NCBI RefSeq assembly: GCF_000368085.1
Contig: NZ_KB849239.1
Coordinates: 509,556-573,555 of the forward strand
Direction: 5' to 3'
DNA from: Acinetobacter nosocomialis NIPH 2119
GTDB taxonomy: Bacteria; Pseudomonadota; Gammaproteobacteria; Pseudomonadales; Moraxellaceae
Length of the DNA stretch: 64,000 bases
Position numbers and translations under genes: made by a program. Shown here piece by piece: positions 43,407-53,787 of this stretch (position 1 is the first letter of the stretch; each line of letters opens with the position of its first letter). The notes beneath the pieces were generated by a model. The model searched no databases. It had not been told where the DNA came from and was given only the letters and a program-made list of their open reading frames with translations.

Positions 43407-45398
43407 TTAGTCCTTCTTCAAGTGTTTTTCAAGTAAAGCATAGCGTTCGTTTTCAATACGCTCAACTTCAGCAGCTGGAACATAGTAATCAACATTCTTA
43501 GTGAATGAGCTTACGATCAAGCTAATAACAGCTGAAACGAATGAAACAACAACGAGCCACCAAATATGCCAGATAAGTGCAAAGCCAAGAAGTGTAATGA
43601 ACATTGCAATGACAAAACCAGCAGCACGATCAGTCGGCATGTGGATGTCTTCATATTTAGTATTACGTGCGTATGCTACACCGTTTTCTTTGTCAGTCCA
43701 GAAACGGTCAATACCGCTACCATCTGGTTCATGCGCAAAGTTGTAGAATGGAGCAGGGGAAGAAGTAGCCCATTCAAGTGTACGAGCATCCCATGGATCG
43801 CCTGTGTGGTCCATGTTTTGGTGACGTTGTAAGAAACCAACGATGATTTGCATTAAGAAGCATGCAATACCAATCGCAACAAGAACAGCACCAAATAATG
43901 CAATCGCAAGGTATGGATCCCATTCAGGGTTGTCATATGTATTCAAACGACGAGTCATACCCATGAAACCAAGGATATAAAGTGGCATGAATGCAAAATA
44001 GAAACCAAAGAACCAGAACCAGAATGCAGCTTTACCCCAAGCTTCATTGAGCTTCCAACCAAACATTTTTGGCCAGTAGTAAATGATGCCGGCAAACATA
44101 CCAAACACCACACCACCAATAATTACGTTATGGAAGTGAGCGATCAAGAATAATGAGTTGTGTACCAAGAAGTCCGCGGGCGGAACAGCCATAAGTACAC
44201 CAGTTAAACCACCGATACCGAATGTTACAAGGAAGCCGAGCGTCCATAACATTGGAGTAGTAAAGGTGATGCGACCTTTATACATGGTGAATAACCAAGA
44301 GAAGATTTTCACACCAGTAGGAATCGCAATAACCATGGTCATGATACCGAAGAACGCGTTAACGTTCGCACCAGCACCCATGGTAAAGAAGTGGTGAAGC
44401 CATACAACGAATGCTAATACAGTAATTGCAATTGTTGCATACACCATAGACTTGTAACCGAACAACGCTTTACGAGAGAAGGTTGCAACGATTTCTGAGT
44501 ATAAACCAAATGCTGGTAATACCAAGATATATACTTCAGGGTGACCCCATGTCCAGATCAAGTTCACATAAAGCATTGGGCTACCGCCAAGCTCATTTGT
44601 GAAGAAATGGAAGCCAAAGTAACGGTCTAATGTAAGCATTGCAAGCGTACCTGTTAATACAGGGAATGATGCAATGATTAATACTGCCGTACAAAGTGAA
44701 GTCCACGTGAAAATAGGCATGTCCATTAATTTCATGCCAGGTGCACGCATCTTGATGATGGTAACGAAGAAGTTAACACCGGATAAAAGCGTACCTAGGC
44801 CAGAAACCTGAAGTGCCCAGATATAGTAGTCAACACCTACACCAGGAGAATATTGAATACCAGACAGAGGAGGGTAAGCCATCCAACCAGTCGCAGCAAA
44901 TTCACCTAATACAAGTGAAAGCATCATTAAACCAGCAGCACCAGCGAATAACCAGAAGCTTAAAGAGTTCAATAATGGGAAAGCAACGTCACGAGCACCA
45001 ATCTGTAAAGGAACAGAGATGTTCATCATACCTACAACGAGACCCATTGCTACGAAGAAGATCATGATTACACCGTGTGCGGTGAAGATCTGGTCGTAAT
45101 GGTCAGGATGTAAATAACCTTCACCACCGCCTTTAGCGAGGAAAAGTTGTAAACGCATCATGATCGCATCGGCGAAACCACGCAAAAGCATGACGACAGA
45201 TACGATGATATACATGATACCAATTTTTTTATGGTCTACAGTTGTAAACCATTCTTTCCACAAATATCCCCATTTTTTGAAATAGGTGATACCGCCAAGC
45301 ACAGCAATTGCACCAAGTGCCATAAAGACCATGGTGACAAGTACGATTGGCTCTGTCGGGATAGAGTCCCAACCCAATTTACCAAAAATCATATCCAT
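43407..45398 (-). CDS. cyoB: Cytochrome bo3 oxidase subunit I
   Basis: A 663-residue catalytic subunit holding heme b, heme o3 and CuB, pumping protons while reducing O2 with ubiquinol. The length equals that of E. coli CyoB. Key text: [10 protein letters not shown] with a heme b histidine, W-G-H-P-E-V-Y with the cross-linked His-Tyr, and H-F-H-N-V-I-I near residue 420. About fifteen membrane segments are present. It is three bases from cyoA. Confidence 0.97.
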   Translation of the reverse strand: MDMIFGKLGWDSIPTEPIVLVTMVFMALGAIAVLGGITYFKKWGYLWKEWFTTVDHKKIGIMYIIVSVVMLLRGFADAIMMRLQLFLAKGGGEGYLHPDHYDQIFTAHGVIMIFFVAMGLVVGMMNISVPLQIGARDVAFPLLNSLSFWLFAGAAGLMMLSLVLGEFAATGWMAYPPLSGIQYSPGVGVDYYIWALQVSGLGTLLSGVNFFVTIIKMRAPGMKLMDMPIFTWTSLCTAVLIIASFPVLTGTLAMLTLDRYFGFHFFTNELGGSPMLYVNLIWTWGHPEVYILVLPAFGLYSEIVATFSRKALFGYKSMVYATIAITVLAFVVWLHHFFTMGAGANVNAFFGIMTMVIAIPTGVKIFSWLFTMYKGRITFTTPMLWTLGFLVTFGIGGLTGVLMAVPPADFLVHNSLFLIAHFHNVIIGGVVFGMFAGIIYYWPKMFGWKLNEAWGKAAFWFWFFGFYFAFMPLYILGFMGMTRRLNTYDNPEWDPYLAIALFGAVLVAIGIACFLMQIIVGFLQRHQNMDHTGDPWDARTLEWATSSPAPFYNFAHEPDGSGIDRFWTDKENGVAYARNTKYEDIHMPTDRAAGFVIAMFITLLGFALIWHIWWLVVVSFVSAVISLIVSSFTKNVDYYVPAAEVERIENERYALLEKHLKKD

Positions 45399-45401
45399 GT
45401 C

Positions 45402-46454
45402 TTATTCCCCTTGAGCAGCGTGTTCAGCTGCAGCATGAGTTTCTGCTGTTGCATGCCCAGCAGAGTGGTCAGCACCATGATAGTTACTCATATAATGGTT
45501 GATAACTGTTTCAAACAGTTTTGGTTCAACTGAAGAGTAATAAGTCACAGGGTGTGGCTTAGTCGGGAACGGTTTCATCGCTTCTGCTTTAGCAAGCGCT
45601 TCTTGATCACCAGCAGCTTTAGCACGATTGACTAAATGCTCGATTTGGTGCTTAGAACGATCGCCATCACGTAAGGTTGCCAATTCAGCTTGGTCAAGCG
45701 TAGCTTTTTGCACTGCTTCTGGATTAATAGTTGAACCATTACCAGCTTTAACTGCTGCTACCCATTCGTTGAATTGTTGCTCTGTAACGCTATGCGCTTT
45801 GAAACGCATTTGAGAGAAACCATAGCCTGAGTAGTTAGAAGAGAAACCACGATATACACCAGTTTCATTTGCTAACAAATGAAGGTGAGTTTGCATACCT
45901 GCCATTGCGTAAATCTGGCCACCTAACTGCGGAATGAAGAATGAGTTCATTGTGAAGTTAGACGTGATTTTGAAACTTAACGGAGTTTTTTCTGGGAAAC
46001 GTACTTCGTTAACAGTCGCAATGTTTTGTTCAGGATAAATAAAAATCCACTTGAACTGTTCAGCAATAACCTGAATAGTTAAAGGTGCTTTATCTGATTC
46101 TAAAGGACGGTATGGGTCATACTTGTGGGAACCCCACCAAGTTAACCAAGCTAAAATACCAATAATAATGACAGGGATACCCCATACTACAACTTCAATT
46201 GCAGTTGAGTGTGCCCATGTAGGTTTATAGTCTGCATCTTTATTTGACGCACGATATTTCCAACCAAACCATAATGCCATGATGATTGAAGGAATCACCA
46301 CGAGTAACATTAAATAGATCGCAGTCATCATAAGGTCACTTTGACCTTGACCAACTGGACCTTTAGAGTTTAGAAGTACCATATCACCACCACACCCAGT
46401 CAAAAGTGCGGCAAGCGTTGATAAAGACAATACAGCTAAAATCGTTTGTCTCAT
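45402..46454 (-). CDS. cyoA: Cytochrome bo3 oxidase subunit II
   Basis: A 350-residue lipoprotein subunit: lipobox L-T-G-C near residue 21, two membrane segments, then a periplasmic cupredoxin-like domain that has lost the CuA ligands, as usual for quinol oxidases. It has a C-terminal extension of about 30 residues rich in His and Ala (H-G-A-D-H-S-A-G-H-A), making it longer than E. coli CyoA. A GAGGT site precedes the start. It leads cyoABCDE behind a structured leader. Confidence 0.95.
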   Translation of the reverse strand: MRQTILAVLSLSTLAALLTGCGGDMVLLNSKGPVGQGQSDLMMTAIYLMLLVVIPSIIMALWFGWKYRASNKDADYKPTWAHSTAIEVVVWGIPVIIIGILAWLTWWGSHKYDPYRPLESDKAPLTIQVIAEQFKWIFIYPEQNIATVNEVRFPEKTPLSFKITSNFTMNSFFIPQLGGQIYAMAGMQTHLHLLANETGVYRGFSSNYSGYGFSQMRFKAHSVTEQQFNEWVAAVKAGNGSTINPEAVQKATLDQAELATLRDGDRSKHQIEHLVNRAKAAGDQEALAKAEAMKPFPTKPHPVTYYSSVEPKLFETVINHYMSNYHGADHSAGHATAETHAAAEHAAQGE

Positions 46455-46474
46455 TTTACAACCTCGGTGAAGAG

Positions 46475-46499
46475 TCCCATTCCCTAATTAAATATGGGA
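46475..46499. promoter_or_regulatory. Short hairpin in the cyo leader
   Basis: TCCCAT (46475-46480) and ATGGGA (46494-46499) form a perfect six-base stem with a 13-base loop, about 20 bases upstream of the cyoA start. A very similar TCCCAT/ATGGGA hairpin precedes pgaA. Confidence 0.4.
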
Positions 46500-46510
46500 T
46501 AGCGATTAAA

Positions 46511-46567
46511 GTGTCGCATGATTGAGAACGCTAGTCTTAAAATTTAGACTTCTCAATGATGCGACAC
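46511..46567. promoter_or_regulatory. Long imperfect inverted repeat upstream of cyoA
   Basis: GTGTCGCATGATTGAGAA (46511-46528) pairs with the segment at 46550-46567, with one mismatch in 18. The 21-base loop itself contains AGTCT/AGACT. It lies 57-113 bases before cyoA. It is not followed by a T-run, so it is not a terminator. It is a candidate leader structure or protein-binding site controlling cyo. Confidence 0.55.
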
Positions 46568-46710
46568 CGCTACGTTGTAGGGCATTATGCCTCATATCGA
46601 CAAACTAAGCTACATGTAAAGCAGCTTGAAATAATTGTTTTAAAACCCGATTTTTTTTGTAGGGTATCGAATTATGATGGAGCTTTTATTTAAATATCAA
46701 CTCTCTATAG

Positions 46711-46740
46711 AAAAAAGGAGGCGGGGCGCCTCCTTTTTTT
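46711..46740. terminator. RDD gene terminator
   Basis: AGGAGGCG and CGCCTCCT form a perfect eight-base stem with loop GGG, with A-run and T-run on the two sides. It lies 30 bases after the RDD gene stop on the minus strand. Confidence 0.85.
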
Positions 46741-46769
46741 TAGACATTAAATGAATCAGTCATTCACTG

Positions 46770-47525
46770 TCATTTGATCACTTTTGTTCTTGCAATTTTG
46801 TCATGTAAAGCCTGTCGCTTTTGTCCTAATGCAAAAGCATAGTCAATAATTGTACTAATTGGCATAAATAGTAAGTTTAATATAATGAAAACGATACTTC
46901 TGAGTAAGAAGATACGTGTTAGATTAACTTTACCATTAGTTTCAGCATCGACAATTTTAATTCCGACAATTTTTTTACCAATACTTTGCCCAAACTTGGT
47001 CAACAAAAATGCTTGAATAGCGAGCATTATTACTACATAAAGTAACATTGTATGCCACGCTTCCACTGGAATTAGTGTAAAAAGCTGCTGCTGAAGTTCA
47101 GCTGCTTTGGTTGATGCAACTTCAGCAGACTGCATCTGTTTTTGTAACTCAAAAAGTTGTTTATATTGAGCTTCGTTAAAGAAAAAAGACGGAATGGCTG
47201 CAATAGGTAACCAAAGTAATAAGTCAATAATTTTTGCAAGCGCACGAGATGAAATTGAAGCAAGCTCATGTGTCTTAGTCTCGACTCGAATTTGCTGGAT
47301 AGTCTCGTTATAAGGCGTATTTGTATTTGCCGAAAAAGCAGAATAACCCGTAGGTTGATATACAAGTTTACCTTGGGTTAATTCTCCTAAAGCTTTCCAT
47401 TCTGTCATGCCTTCATGCCAAGCTAAATCAGTAAGTAAAACTTGTTGGCTTGCCAACATCTGATTTAGTTGCTCTAAGGTATAAGGCCCAGCTTGTTGAT
47501 TATTACGTGCCAAGTAAATTTGCAT
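46770..47525 (-). CDS. GYF_2/RDD membrane protein
   Basis: A 251-residue protein. The N-terminal GYF_2 domain (residues about 1-55) reads Y-L-A-R-N-N-Q-Q-A-G-P-Y-T-L-E-Q-L and W-H-E-G-M-T-E-W. A linker follows, then a C-terminal RDD domain with four membrane segments, starting A-S-I-S-S-R-A-L-A-K-I-I-D and ending R-Q-A-L-H-D-K-I-A-R-T. RDD proteins may transport ions or small molecules; the role here is unknown. It lies between ppsA and the cyo operon, separated by terminators from both. Confidence 0.82.
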   Translation of the reverse strand: MQIYLARNNQQAGPYTLEQLNQMLASQQVLLTDLAWHEGMTEWKALGELTQGKLVYQPTGYSAFSANTNTPYNETIQQIRVETKTHELASISSRALAKIIDLLLWLPIAAIPSFFFNEAQYKQLFELQKQMQSAEVASTKAAELQQQLFTLIPVEAWHTMLLYVVIMLAIQAFLLTKFGQSIGKKIVGIKIVDAETNGKVNLTRIFLLRSIVFIILNLLFMPISTIIDYAFALGQKRQALHDKIARTKVIK

Positions 47526-47552
47526 AAGTAAAAATTCTCTATTCTAAAGATG

Positions 47553-47579
47553 AAAAAAGACCCACGGATGGGTCTTTTT
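47553..47579 (-). terminator. ppsA terminator
   Basis: Stem GACCCA/TGGGTC extended by A/T pairs (loop of four), with a T-run on the minus strand, ten bases after the ppsA stop. Confidence 0.8.
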
Positions 47580-47589
47580 CTATAACAAA

Positions 47590-49977
47590 TTAGATTTGCT
47601 TGATTTTTTCTTCAGCAAGGAAGAACCATGTATCTAAAACTGAGTCAGGGTTTAAAGACACTGATTCAATACCTTGTTCCATTAGCCATTTTGCAAGGTC
47701 AGGGTGGTCAGATGGTCCTTGACCGCAAATACCCACATATTTACCAGCTTTACGACAAGCATGAATTGCCATAGAAAGAAGAGCTTTTACAGCAGCATCG
47801 CGCTCATCGAATAAGTGAGAAACAATACCAGAGTCACGATCAAGACCAAGTGTTAATTGAGTTAAATCGTTAGAGCCGATAGAGAAACCATCGAAGTGTT
47901 CAAGGAATTGTTCAGCTAATAATGCGTTAGTTGGTAATTCACACATCATGATGACTTTTAAGCCATTCTCGCCGCGCTTCAAGCCATTTTGAGCCAGCAA
48001 CTCAATCACGCGTTTTGCTTCAGATACTGTACGCACAAATGGAATCATGATTTGGATATTGGTTAAACCCATTTCATCACGAACTTTTTTAAGCGCGCGG
48101 CATTCAAGTTCGAAACAATCACGGAAGTTGTCCGAAACATAACGGCTTGCACCACGGAAACCAAGCATTGGGTTTTCTTCTTCTGGCTCGTATAACTTAC
48201 CGCCAATAAGGTTTGCATATTCGTTTGACTTAAAGTCAGACATACGAACAATGACTGGTTTATCAGCAAAAGCAGCTGCAAGTGTTGCAATACCTTCAAC
48301 TAGTTTTTCAACATAGAATTCTACAGGTGATGCATAGCCAGCTGTACGTGTCATTACAGCAGCACGAGTTTCACGAGGTAAGCTTTCAATGTTAAGGAGG
48401 GCTTTAGGATGGACCCCAATCATTCGGTTAATAATGAACTCTAAACGAGCAAGACCAATACCTTCATTTGGAATTTGAGCAAAGTCAAAGGCACGGTCAG
48501 GGTTACCTACGTTCATCATGATTTTGAATGAAAGTTTAGGCATAGATTCAATAGAGTTACGCTGAACTTCAAAATCTAATGCACCTTCATAGATGAAACC
48601 AGTGTCACCTTCAGCACAAGAAACAGTAACTTCTTGACCATCAGTTAATACTTCAGTTGCGTTACCACAACCTACAATTGCTGGTACACCAAGTTCACGA
48701 GCAATAATTGCAGCATGACACGTACGACCACCACGGTTAGTAATGATAGCCGCAGCACGTTTCATTACTGGTTCCCAATCTGGGTCAGTCATGTCTGATA
48801 CAAGTACGTCACCGTCTTGTACTTTGTCCATTTCTTTAATTGAGTTAACAATACGGACTTTACCAGAACCGATACGCTGCCCAATTGAACGGCCTTCACA
48901 AAGTACAGTACCTTTTTGCTTGAGTAGGTAACGTTCCATTGTGCCAACATTTTGGCGGCTTTTTACGGTTTCAGGACGAGCTTGAACAATATAGATTTGA
49001 CCATCGTCACCATCTTTTGCCCATTCAATATCCATCGGAGCGCCATAATGTTGCTCAATAATAAGCGCTTGTTTAGCTAACTCTTGTAATTCATGATCAT
49101 TTAATGCGAACTGTTGACGTTCTTGTTTTTCAACGTCGACAACAACAACAGACTTACCTGCTGAGCCTTCTTCACCATAAATCATTTTCTGGTGCTTAGA
49201 GCCAAGATTACGGCGTAATACCGCATGTTTTCCAGCATTTAATAATGGTTTAGAAAGGTAGAATTCATCAGGGTTAACCGCACCTTGCACAACCATTTCA
49301 CCTAAACCGTAAGATGCAGTAATGAATACGACATCACGGAAACCAGACTCGGTATCTAGGGTAAACATTACACCCGCAGCGCCAGTTTCAGAACGGACCA
49401 TACGTTGAACACCCGCAGATAATGCGACAACATCATGATCGAAGCCTTGGTGTACACGATAAGAAATAGCACGGTCATTATATAAAGAAGCAAATACTTC
49501 TTTGATGGCGATAAGTACGTTATCAATACCGCGAATATTCAAGAAAGTTTCTTGTTGTCCCGCGAAAGATGCATCTGGTAAATCTTCAGCAGTTGCAGAT
49601 GAACGAACGGCAACCGCGATATCAGGGTTGCCGTTAGAAAGTTCTGTAAAAGCGGCGCGAATTTCTTGTTCTAAGGTTGCAGTGAGTGGAGTCTCTACAA
49701 TCCATTGACGAATTTTAGCGCCTGTTTCTGCAAGTGCATTTACGTCATCAACGTTAAGCTGTGCAAGTTCTGCTTGAATTCGAGCGTTAAGACCGCTTTG
49801 GTCTAAGAACTCACGATAGGCCTGTGCAGTTGTTGCAAAACCACCAGGTACCGATACACCAGCATTTGATAAATGGCTGATCATTTCACCCAAAGATGAG
49901 TTTTTCCCACCTACGAGTTCGACATCGTGTTTCCCTAATTTTTCTAGACCGATTACGCGCGCTTCCAAAGTTTTCAC
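47590..49977 (-). CDS. ppsA: Phosphoenolpyruvate synthase
   Basis: A 795-residue gluconeogenic enzyme that converts pyruvate, ATP and water to PEP, AMP and phosphate. The N-terminal ATP-binding domain begins [14 protein letters not shown]. The phosphohistidine is in [11 protein letters not shown] near residue 420. The C-terminal PEP barrel ends with [11 protein letters not shown] and the cysteine of G-I-C-G-Q-G-P. It is divergent from its regulator ppsR, and 147 bases separate the starts. Confidence 0.96.
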   Translation of the reverse strand: MKTLEARVIGLEKLGKHDVELVGGKNSSLGEMISHLSNAGVSVPGGFATTAQAYREFLDQSGLNARIQAELAQLNVDDVNALAETGAKIRQWIVETPLTATLEQEIRAAFTELSNGNPDIAVAVRSSATAEDLPDASFAGQQETFLNIRGIDNVLIAIKEVFASLYNDRAISYRVHQGFDHDVVALSAGVQRMVRSETGAAGVMFTLDTESGFRDVVFITASYGLGEMVVQGAVNPDEFYLSKPLLNAGKHAVLRRNLGSKHQKMIYGEEGSAGKSVVVVDVEKQERQQFALNDHELQELAKQALIIEQHYGAPMDIEWAKDGDDGQIYIVQARPETVKSRQNVGTMERYLLKQKGTVLCEGRSIGQRIGSGKVRIVNSIKEMDKVQDGDVLVSDMTDPDWEPVMKRAAAIITNRGGRTCHAAIIARELGVPAIVGCGNATEVLTDGQEVTVSCAEGDTGFIYEGALDFEVQRNSIESMPKLSFKIMMNVGNPDRAFDFAQIPNEGIGLARLEFIINRMIGVHPKALLNIESLPRETRAAVMTRTAGYASPVEFYVEKLVEGIATLAAAFADKPVIVRMSDFKSNEYANLIGGKLYEPEEENPMLGFRGASRYVSDNFRDCFELECRALKKVRDEMGLTNIQIMIPFVRTVSEAKRVIELLAQNGLKRGENGLKVIMMCELPTNALLAEQFLEHFDGFSIGSNDLTQLTLGLDRDSGIVSHLFDERDAAVKALLSMAIHACRKAGKYVGICGQGPSDHPDLAKWLMEQGIESVSLNPDSVLDTWFFLAEEKIKQI

Positions 49978-50124
49978 TCCACTTTTGCAGTATTAATGTC
50001 TATCTTGGCATGAAATTAAAAAAATAAAGTGCTTAGTTGAGAATTTTACTAAGCGACAGTCATGTAAGATCAGTTTACTATAAAGATTATATAGCACTAA
50101 GACAAATGTTTAAGGAGAATTTTA

Positions 50125-50961
50125 ATGTCAGAAAGTAAACAATTTAAGCGGAGTGTTTTTTTTATTTCTGATGGAACTGCGATTACTGCCGAGACCCTTG
50201 GACATTCGTTATTAGCCCAATTTCCCAATGTAGATTTTGATATTCACATCATGCCTTATATTACAACTGAAGAGGCAGCAATGGCAGTTGTGGTTGAGAT
50301 TAATAAATGTCAAACCAGAGATGGATGTTTACCATTGGTATTTGATACTTTAGTTGATCCGCATGTACGAGAAATTATTAATACGGCTAAAGCAGTTAAT
50401 CTGGATGTGTTTGAAGGATTAATTAGTAAGCTAGAGCAGGAACTCGGTACACCACCAACGACACTGGTTGGGCAAACACATGCGGTAACTGACTCTGAAT
50501 ATTATAAAGCCCGTATTGATGCTGTTCACTTTGCACTTGATAACGATGATGGGGCACGCACCCGACACTATGACAAAGCTGATTTAATTTTAATTGGTGT
50601 GTCTCGTTCCGGAAAAACTCCGACTTCTATTTATCTATCTTTACAGTTCGGTATTCGTGTTGCTAACTATCCTTTAACCGAAGAAGATTTAGATGATAAC
50701 CGTTTACCAGCAGTATTAAGAGAACACCGTAGTAAGCTCTTTGGTTTAATGATTGATGCAGAACGTTTAGTGGCGATTCGAAGTGAGCGTAAAGCGAATA
50801 GTCGATACGCAAGTTTTAGCCAGTGCCAAATGGAATTAAGAGCGATTGAAGGTATTTATATTTCAGAAGGTATTAAATATTTAAATGTAACTGAAATGTC
50901 GATTGAAGAAATTTCTACTCGTATTTTACAAATGACTGGTTTAAAGCGACGTATCGGTTAA
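50125..50961 (+). CDS. ppsR: PEP synthase regulatory kinase/pyrophosphorylase
   Basis: A 278-residue DUF299 protein that inactivates PEP synthase by ADP-dependent threonine phosphorylation and reactivates it by phosphorolysis. It begins V-F-F-I-S-D-G-T-A-I-T-A-E-T. The P-loop is G-V-S-R-S-G-K-T-P-T-S near residue 155. Divergence from ppsA fits this pairing. AAGGAG stands before the start, and a long-loop hairpin ends the gene. Confidence 0.94.
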   Translation: MSESKQFKRSVFFISDGTAITAETLGHSLLAQFPNVDFDIHIMPYITTEEAAMAVVVEINKCQTRDGCLPLVFDTLVDPHVREIINTAKAVNLDVFEGLISKLEQELGTPPTTLVGQTHAVTDSEYYKARIDAVHFALDNDDGARTRHYDKADLILIGVSRSGKTPTSIYLSLQFGIRVANYPLTEEDLDDNRLPAVLREHRSKLFGLMIDAERLVAIRSERKANSRYASFSQCQMELRAIEGIYISEGIKYLNVTEMSIEEISTRILQMTGLKRRIG

Positions 50962-50980
50962 TTAAATCAAATATTTATTT

Positions 50981-51036
50981 AAACCATTCAATTTGAATAA
51001 TATTAATATATTGGAATTGAATGGTTTTTATTTTTA
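50981..51036 (+). terminator. ppsR terminator
   Basis: Perfect 13-base-pair stem AAACCATTCAATT/AATTGAATGGTTT with a 21-base loop, followed by TTTATTTTT. Confidence 0.75.
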
Positions 51037-51307
51037 ATACATATTGAAAATAAAAGTTTTAAATATAAAACGCTAAGTTAATAAATAGTTTCTGATTAGT
51101 TATCAGCGTGTAAATTTTTTATAGGGAGTTTGTGAGATAAAATAAGCTTTTTGAAAAGAAATGTATATAAAATAATAATCTATATTTTAATAAATAGTTG
51201 TTTTTAATTATTTTTTAAATAAACAAATACTTTTTTTCTACACATTTTTCGTTTGTTAACTCTATCGCTTGTTATTTGGTTATTGTGATGCATTTCACAT
51301 TTTTAAC

Positions 51308-51329
51308 TATAATTTCCCATCTCGATATG
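51308..51329 (+). promoter_or_regulatory. pgaA -10 element and leader hairpin
   Basis: TATAAT at 51308-51313 is followed directly by TCCCAT-N6-ATGGGA (51312-51329), a small hairpin that ends about 19 bases before the pgaA ATG. No Shine-Dalgarno sequence is visible in those 19 bases. In E. coli CsrA binds the pgaA leader at GGA motifs; the GGGA here could play such a role, which is inference. Confidence 0.4.
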
Positions 51330-51348
51330 GGACTATCCGATTATCAAA

Positions 51349-53787
51349 ATGCTAAAAAAATGTGTTTTTTCATTGGTATATCTCTTACCAATTCATTTAT
51401 ACGCAGCTCAAGTTGATGTACTGCGTGAGCAAGCTGTTCAAAATTATAGAGCAGGCCAAACTCAACAGGCTGTTTCTCAACTCGATCAATTGTTAAAACA
51501 TTATCCGTATGATCAAAAATTGCTTGCTGATTATTTAATTGTTATGTCAAGTGAAAAAAAGGATCTGACGAATTTTTCCAATTTTTTACAAAATATTAAT
51601 TATGTGAATTTTCCTGAATATGCAAAGTTACCTTTAATTCGAAATTTTCGTGATTTTAAACATTTTCAAACAGCAATTGATTGGTCAAATAAACTTAATA
51701 TTCAAAAATCAGTCGATGGGCGTACCTTACTATCGGTTTTATATGCTGAAGCTCAGGACTCAACGAATGCTAAAACTCAGTTATCAAATATCAACATTAA
51801 AGGTTTAAATACTGATCAGTTGGTACAGGTTGCATATGCTTATCGTTTAATAAATTTGCCCATAGAGGCCTTAGCTACAATTGAACAAGCTTATCAGCAA
51901 AATTCTAAGTCTTCAGCTGTTTTGCAAGAGTATGTTTATGACTTGGCTGCTATTGGGGCATATAAAAAAGCCCAGCAATTACTTCAAGTAAACGTAAAAA
52001 ATCAGCAAACTGAGCAGTTACAGCAGACTTTACAAGTTAGTGAGTTTTCTCAGCATGTCAATAATGCAATTGCCCGCTATAAATACTTAAATCGCCAAGG
52101 CTTATCAGATGCAGAAAGCTATGCTGAATTAGATGCTGTGTTAGACCAAGGGCAAAAAATACAACAGCAAATGTCACCAAACAACCCTAACTATTTAAGG
52201 TTTCACTACGATTATTTGTATGCGCTAGATTTTAGAGGGCGTTCAAAAGCGGTTATAGAGAATTTCACCCAGTTGAATATTCCACTCGAAAAATTACCGG
52301 CATATGTACGTCATGCAATTGCTGATAGTTATTTGGCGGAGCAGAAGCCGAAGCAAGCTGAATTTGCTTATAAGACTCTTCTAAACGAAAAAAATTATCC
52401 GGATATGATCGTCTATACCGGATTGTATTATTCCTATATTGAACAGGAAAAATATAAGGAAGCTGAACAGCTTTTGGCAAAAGTTGATCACCTTATTCCG
52501 ACTTATAAATATAGTCAGGCGAAGGGGGTAGATAAAACAAGCCATCCTGATCGTGATGATTATATTGCTTTAAAAGGGATGCATTTAGCCTACGCTAATC
52601 ACCTGGATCAAGCTGAACAGCACTTTCAAAAAACAGTCGAGCAAGCACCTGCGAATGAGAGCCTGATTAATAATCTTGCGCGTGTAGAACGGTGGAGAGA
52701 AAAACCGCTAGAGGCAAAAAAAACAATTTCCCGGTTAAATGGTATAGATCCGATTGCTAAAGACACTCGCATTAATGAAATGCAGAATGCTCAAGCTTTA
52801 GGTGATATTCCGACATGGCGGAAAACCACTCAAAACTTAGTGCAATATTATCCTGATGATAGTGGTGTCATAAAAAGCCGCAAAGAGTTGGATGATCGTA
52901 ATAGAGCCACAATTTCACACTCAACTACTTGGGGCCAAAGTAAGGCCGACAATAGTGATACTGTAAGTGGGCAGAATGGTTTAAAAGACCGTGAAATGGA
53001 AACACGTCTTAATAGCCCTTGGATTAAGGATAATTATCGTTTATTTGCTTGGCATCAAGATCGTTATGGTGAATACAATTTTGGTGACGTGCATAACCAG
53101 CGCTATGGTGTCGGGGCCGAATGGCAAGCTAATCGTAAGGCATTGTCTGCGATCTTGTCGCAAAGTACAGATGGCGGACAAGCAGGTGTTCGTCTTGATT
53201 GGTCTCAGTGGTTAAACGATCACTGGCAGTATCAATTGCAATATAACAGCCAGGCTGACATCCCTCTACAGGCAATTGATGCGGGAGAAGATGGCCAGTC
53301 TTACCGAGCTGCTTTGACATGGCAAAAAGATGAATCACGTCAAATTGGCGCAAGTTACGGTCTGACTGATATCAGTGATGGTAATAAACAACAAGAATTT
53401 TCAACTTTTTGGCGTGAAAGACTATTTACGGCGCCGCATCACATTACTTATGGCACTGTTCGTGGTTTTTATGGCAGTAATAGCCAAGATCAAACTACTT
53501 ATTTTAGCCCAAGTTCGCATTACAGCGCGGAGTTGAACTTAAGCCATGACTGGGTGACTTGGCGTGAATATGAGCGTTCATTTAAACAGCATTTCGAGGC
53601 TGGAGTGGGGCTTTATAAACAAGCCGATTATTCCACTAAGCCAACCTATTCTTTGCAATATCAACATCAATGGCAGCTATCACGTACATGGCAACTCAAT
53701 TATGGAATTGGTTGGCAATACCATCCTTACGATGGACATGATGAACAGCATACCTATGGTATTTTCGGATTTGAAGGGCGTTTTTAA
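51349..53787 (+). CDS. pgaA: Poly-beta-1,6-N-acetylglucosamine export porin PgaA
   Basis: An 812-residue outer-membrane protein that exports the PNAG biofilm polymer. A signal peptide ends near L-Y-A-A. TPR repeats fill about residues 20-500 (N-Y-R-A-G-Q-T-Q-Q-A, F-A-Y-K-T-L-L, A-E-Q-H-F-Q-K-T), and a C-terminal beta-barrel ends with G-I-F-G-F-E-G-R-F, the usual terminal aromatic. It is first of pgaABCD and overlaps pgaB by one base. Confidence 0.93.
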   Translation: MLKKCVFSLVYLLPIHLYAAQVDVLREQAVQNYRAGQTQQAVSQLDQLLKHYPYDQKLLADYLIVMSSEKKDLTNFSNFLQNINYVNFPEYAKLPLIRNFRDFKHFQTAIDWSNKLNIQKSVDGRTLLSVLYAEAQDSTNAKTQLSNINIKGLNTDQLVQVAYAYRLINLPIEALATIEQAYQQNSKSSAVLQEYVYDLAAIGAYKKAQQLLQVNVKNQQTEQLQQTLQVSEFSQHVNNAIARYKYLNRQGLSDAESYAELDAVLDQGQKIQQQMSPNNPNYLRFHYDYLYALDFRGRSKAVIENFTQLNIPLEKLPAYVRHAIADSYLAEQKPKQAEFAYKTLLNEKNYPDMIVYTGLYYSYIEQEKYKEAEQLLAKVDHLIPTYKYSQAKGVDKTSHPDRDDYIALKGMHLAYANHLDQAEQHFQKTVEQAPANESLINNLARVERWREKPLEAKKTISRLNGIDPIAKDTRINEMQNAQALGDIPTWRKTTQNLVQYYPDDSGVIKSRKELDDRNRATISHSTTWGQSKADNSDTVSGQNGLKDREMETRLNSPWIKDNYRLFAWHQDRYGEYNFGDVHNQRYGVGAEWQANRKALSAILSQSTDGGQAGVRLDWSQWLNDHWQYQLQYNSQADIPLQAIDAGEDGQSYRAALTWQKDESRQIGASYGLTDISDGNKQQEFSTFWRERLFTAPHHITYGTVRGFYGSNSQDQTTYFSPSSHYSAELNLSHDWVTWREYERSFKQHFEAGVGLYKQADYSTKPTYSLQYQHQWQLSRTWQLNYGIGWQYHPYDGHDEQHTYGIFGFEGRF

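Larger units (their letters stand above)
46455..46769. other. cyo promoter and leader region
   Basis: This 315-base gap holds the two inverted repeats listed separately, the terminator of the RDD gene at its right side, and between them the segment in which the cyo promoter must lie. No open frame is supported. Confidence 0.5.
50962..51348. other. ppsR-pgaA intergenic region
   Basis: This 387-base A+T-rich region holds the ppsR terminator at its left and the pgaA promoter and leader hairpin at its right. Between them, about 51040-51290, I see no gene. Confidence 0.5.
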
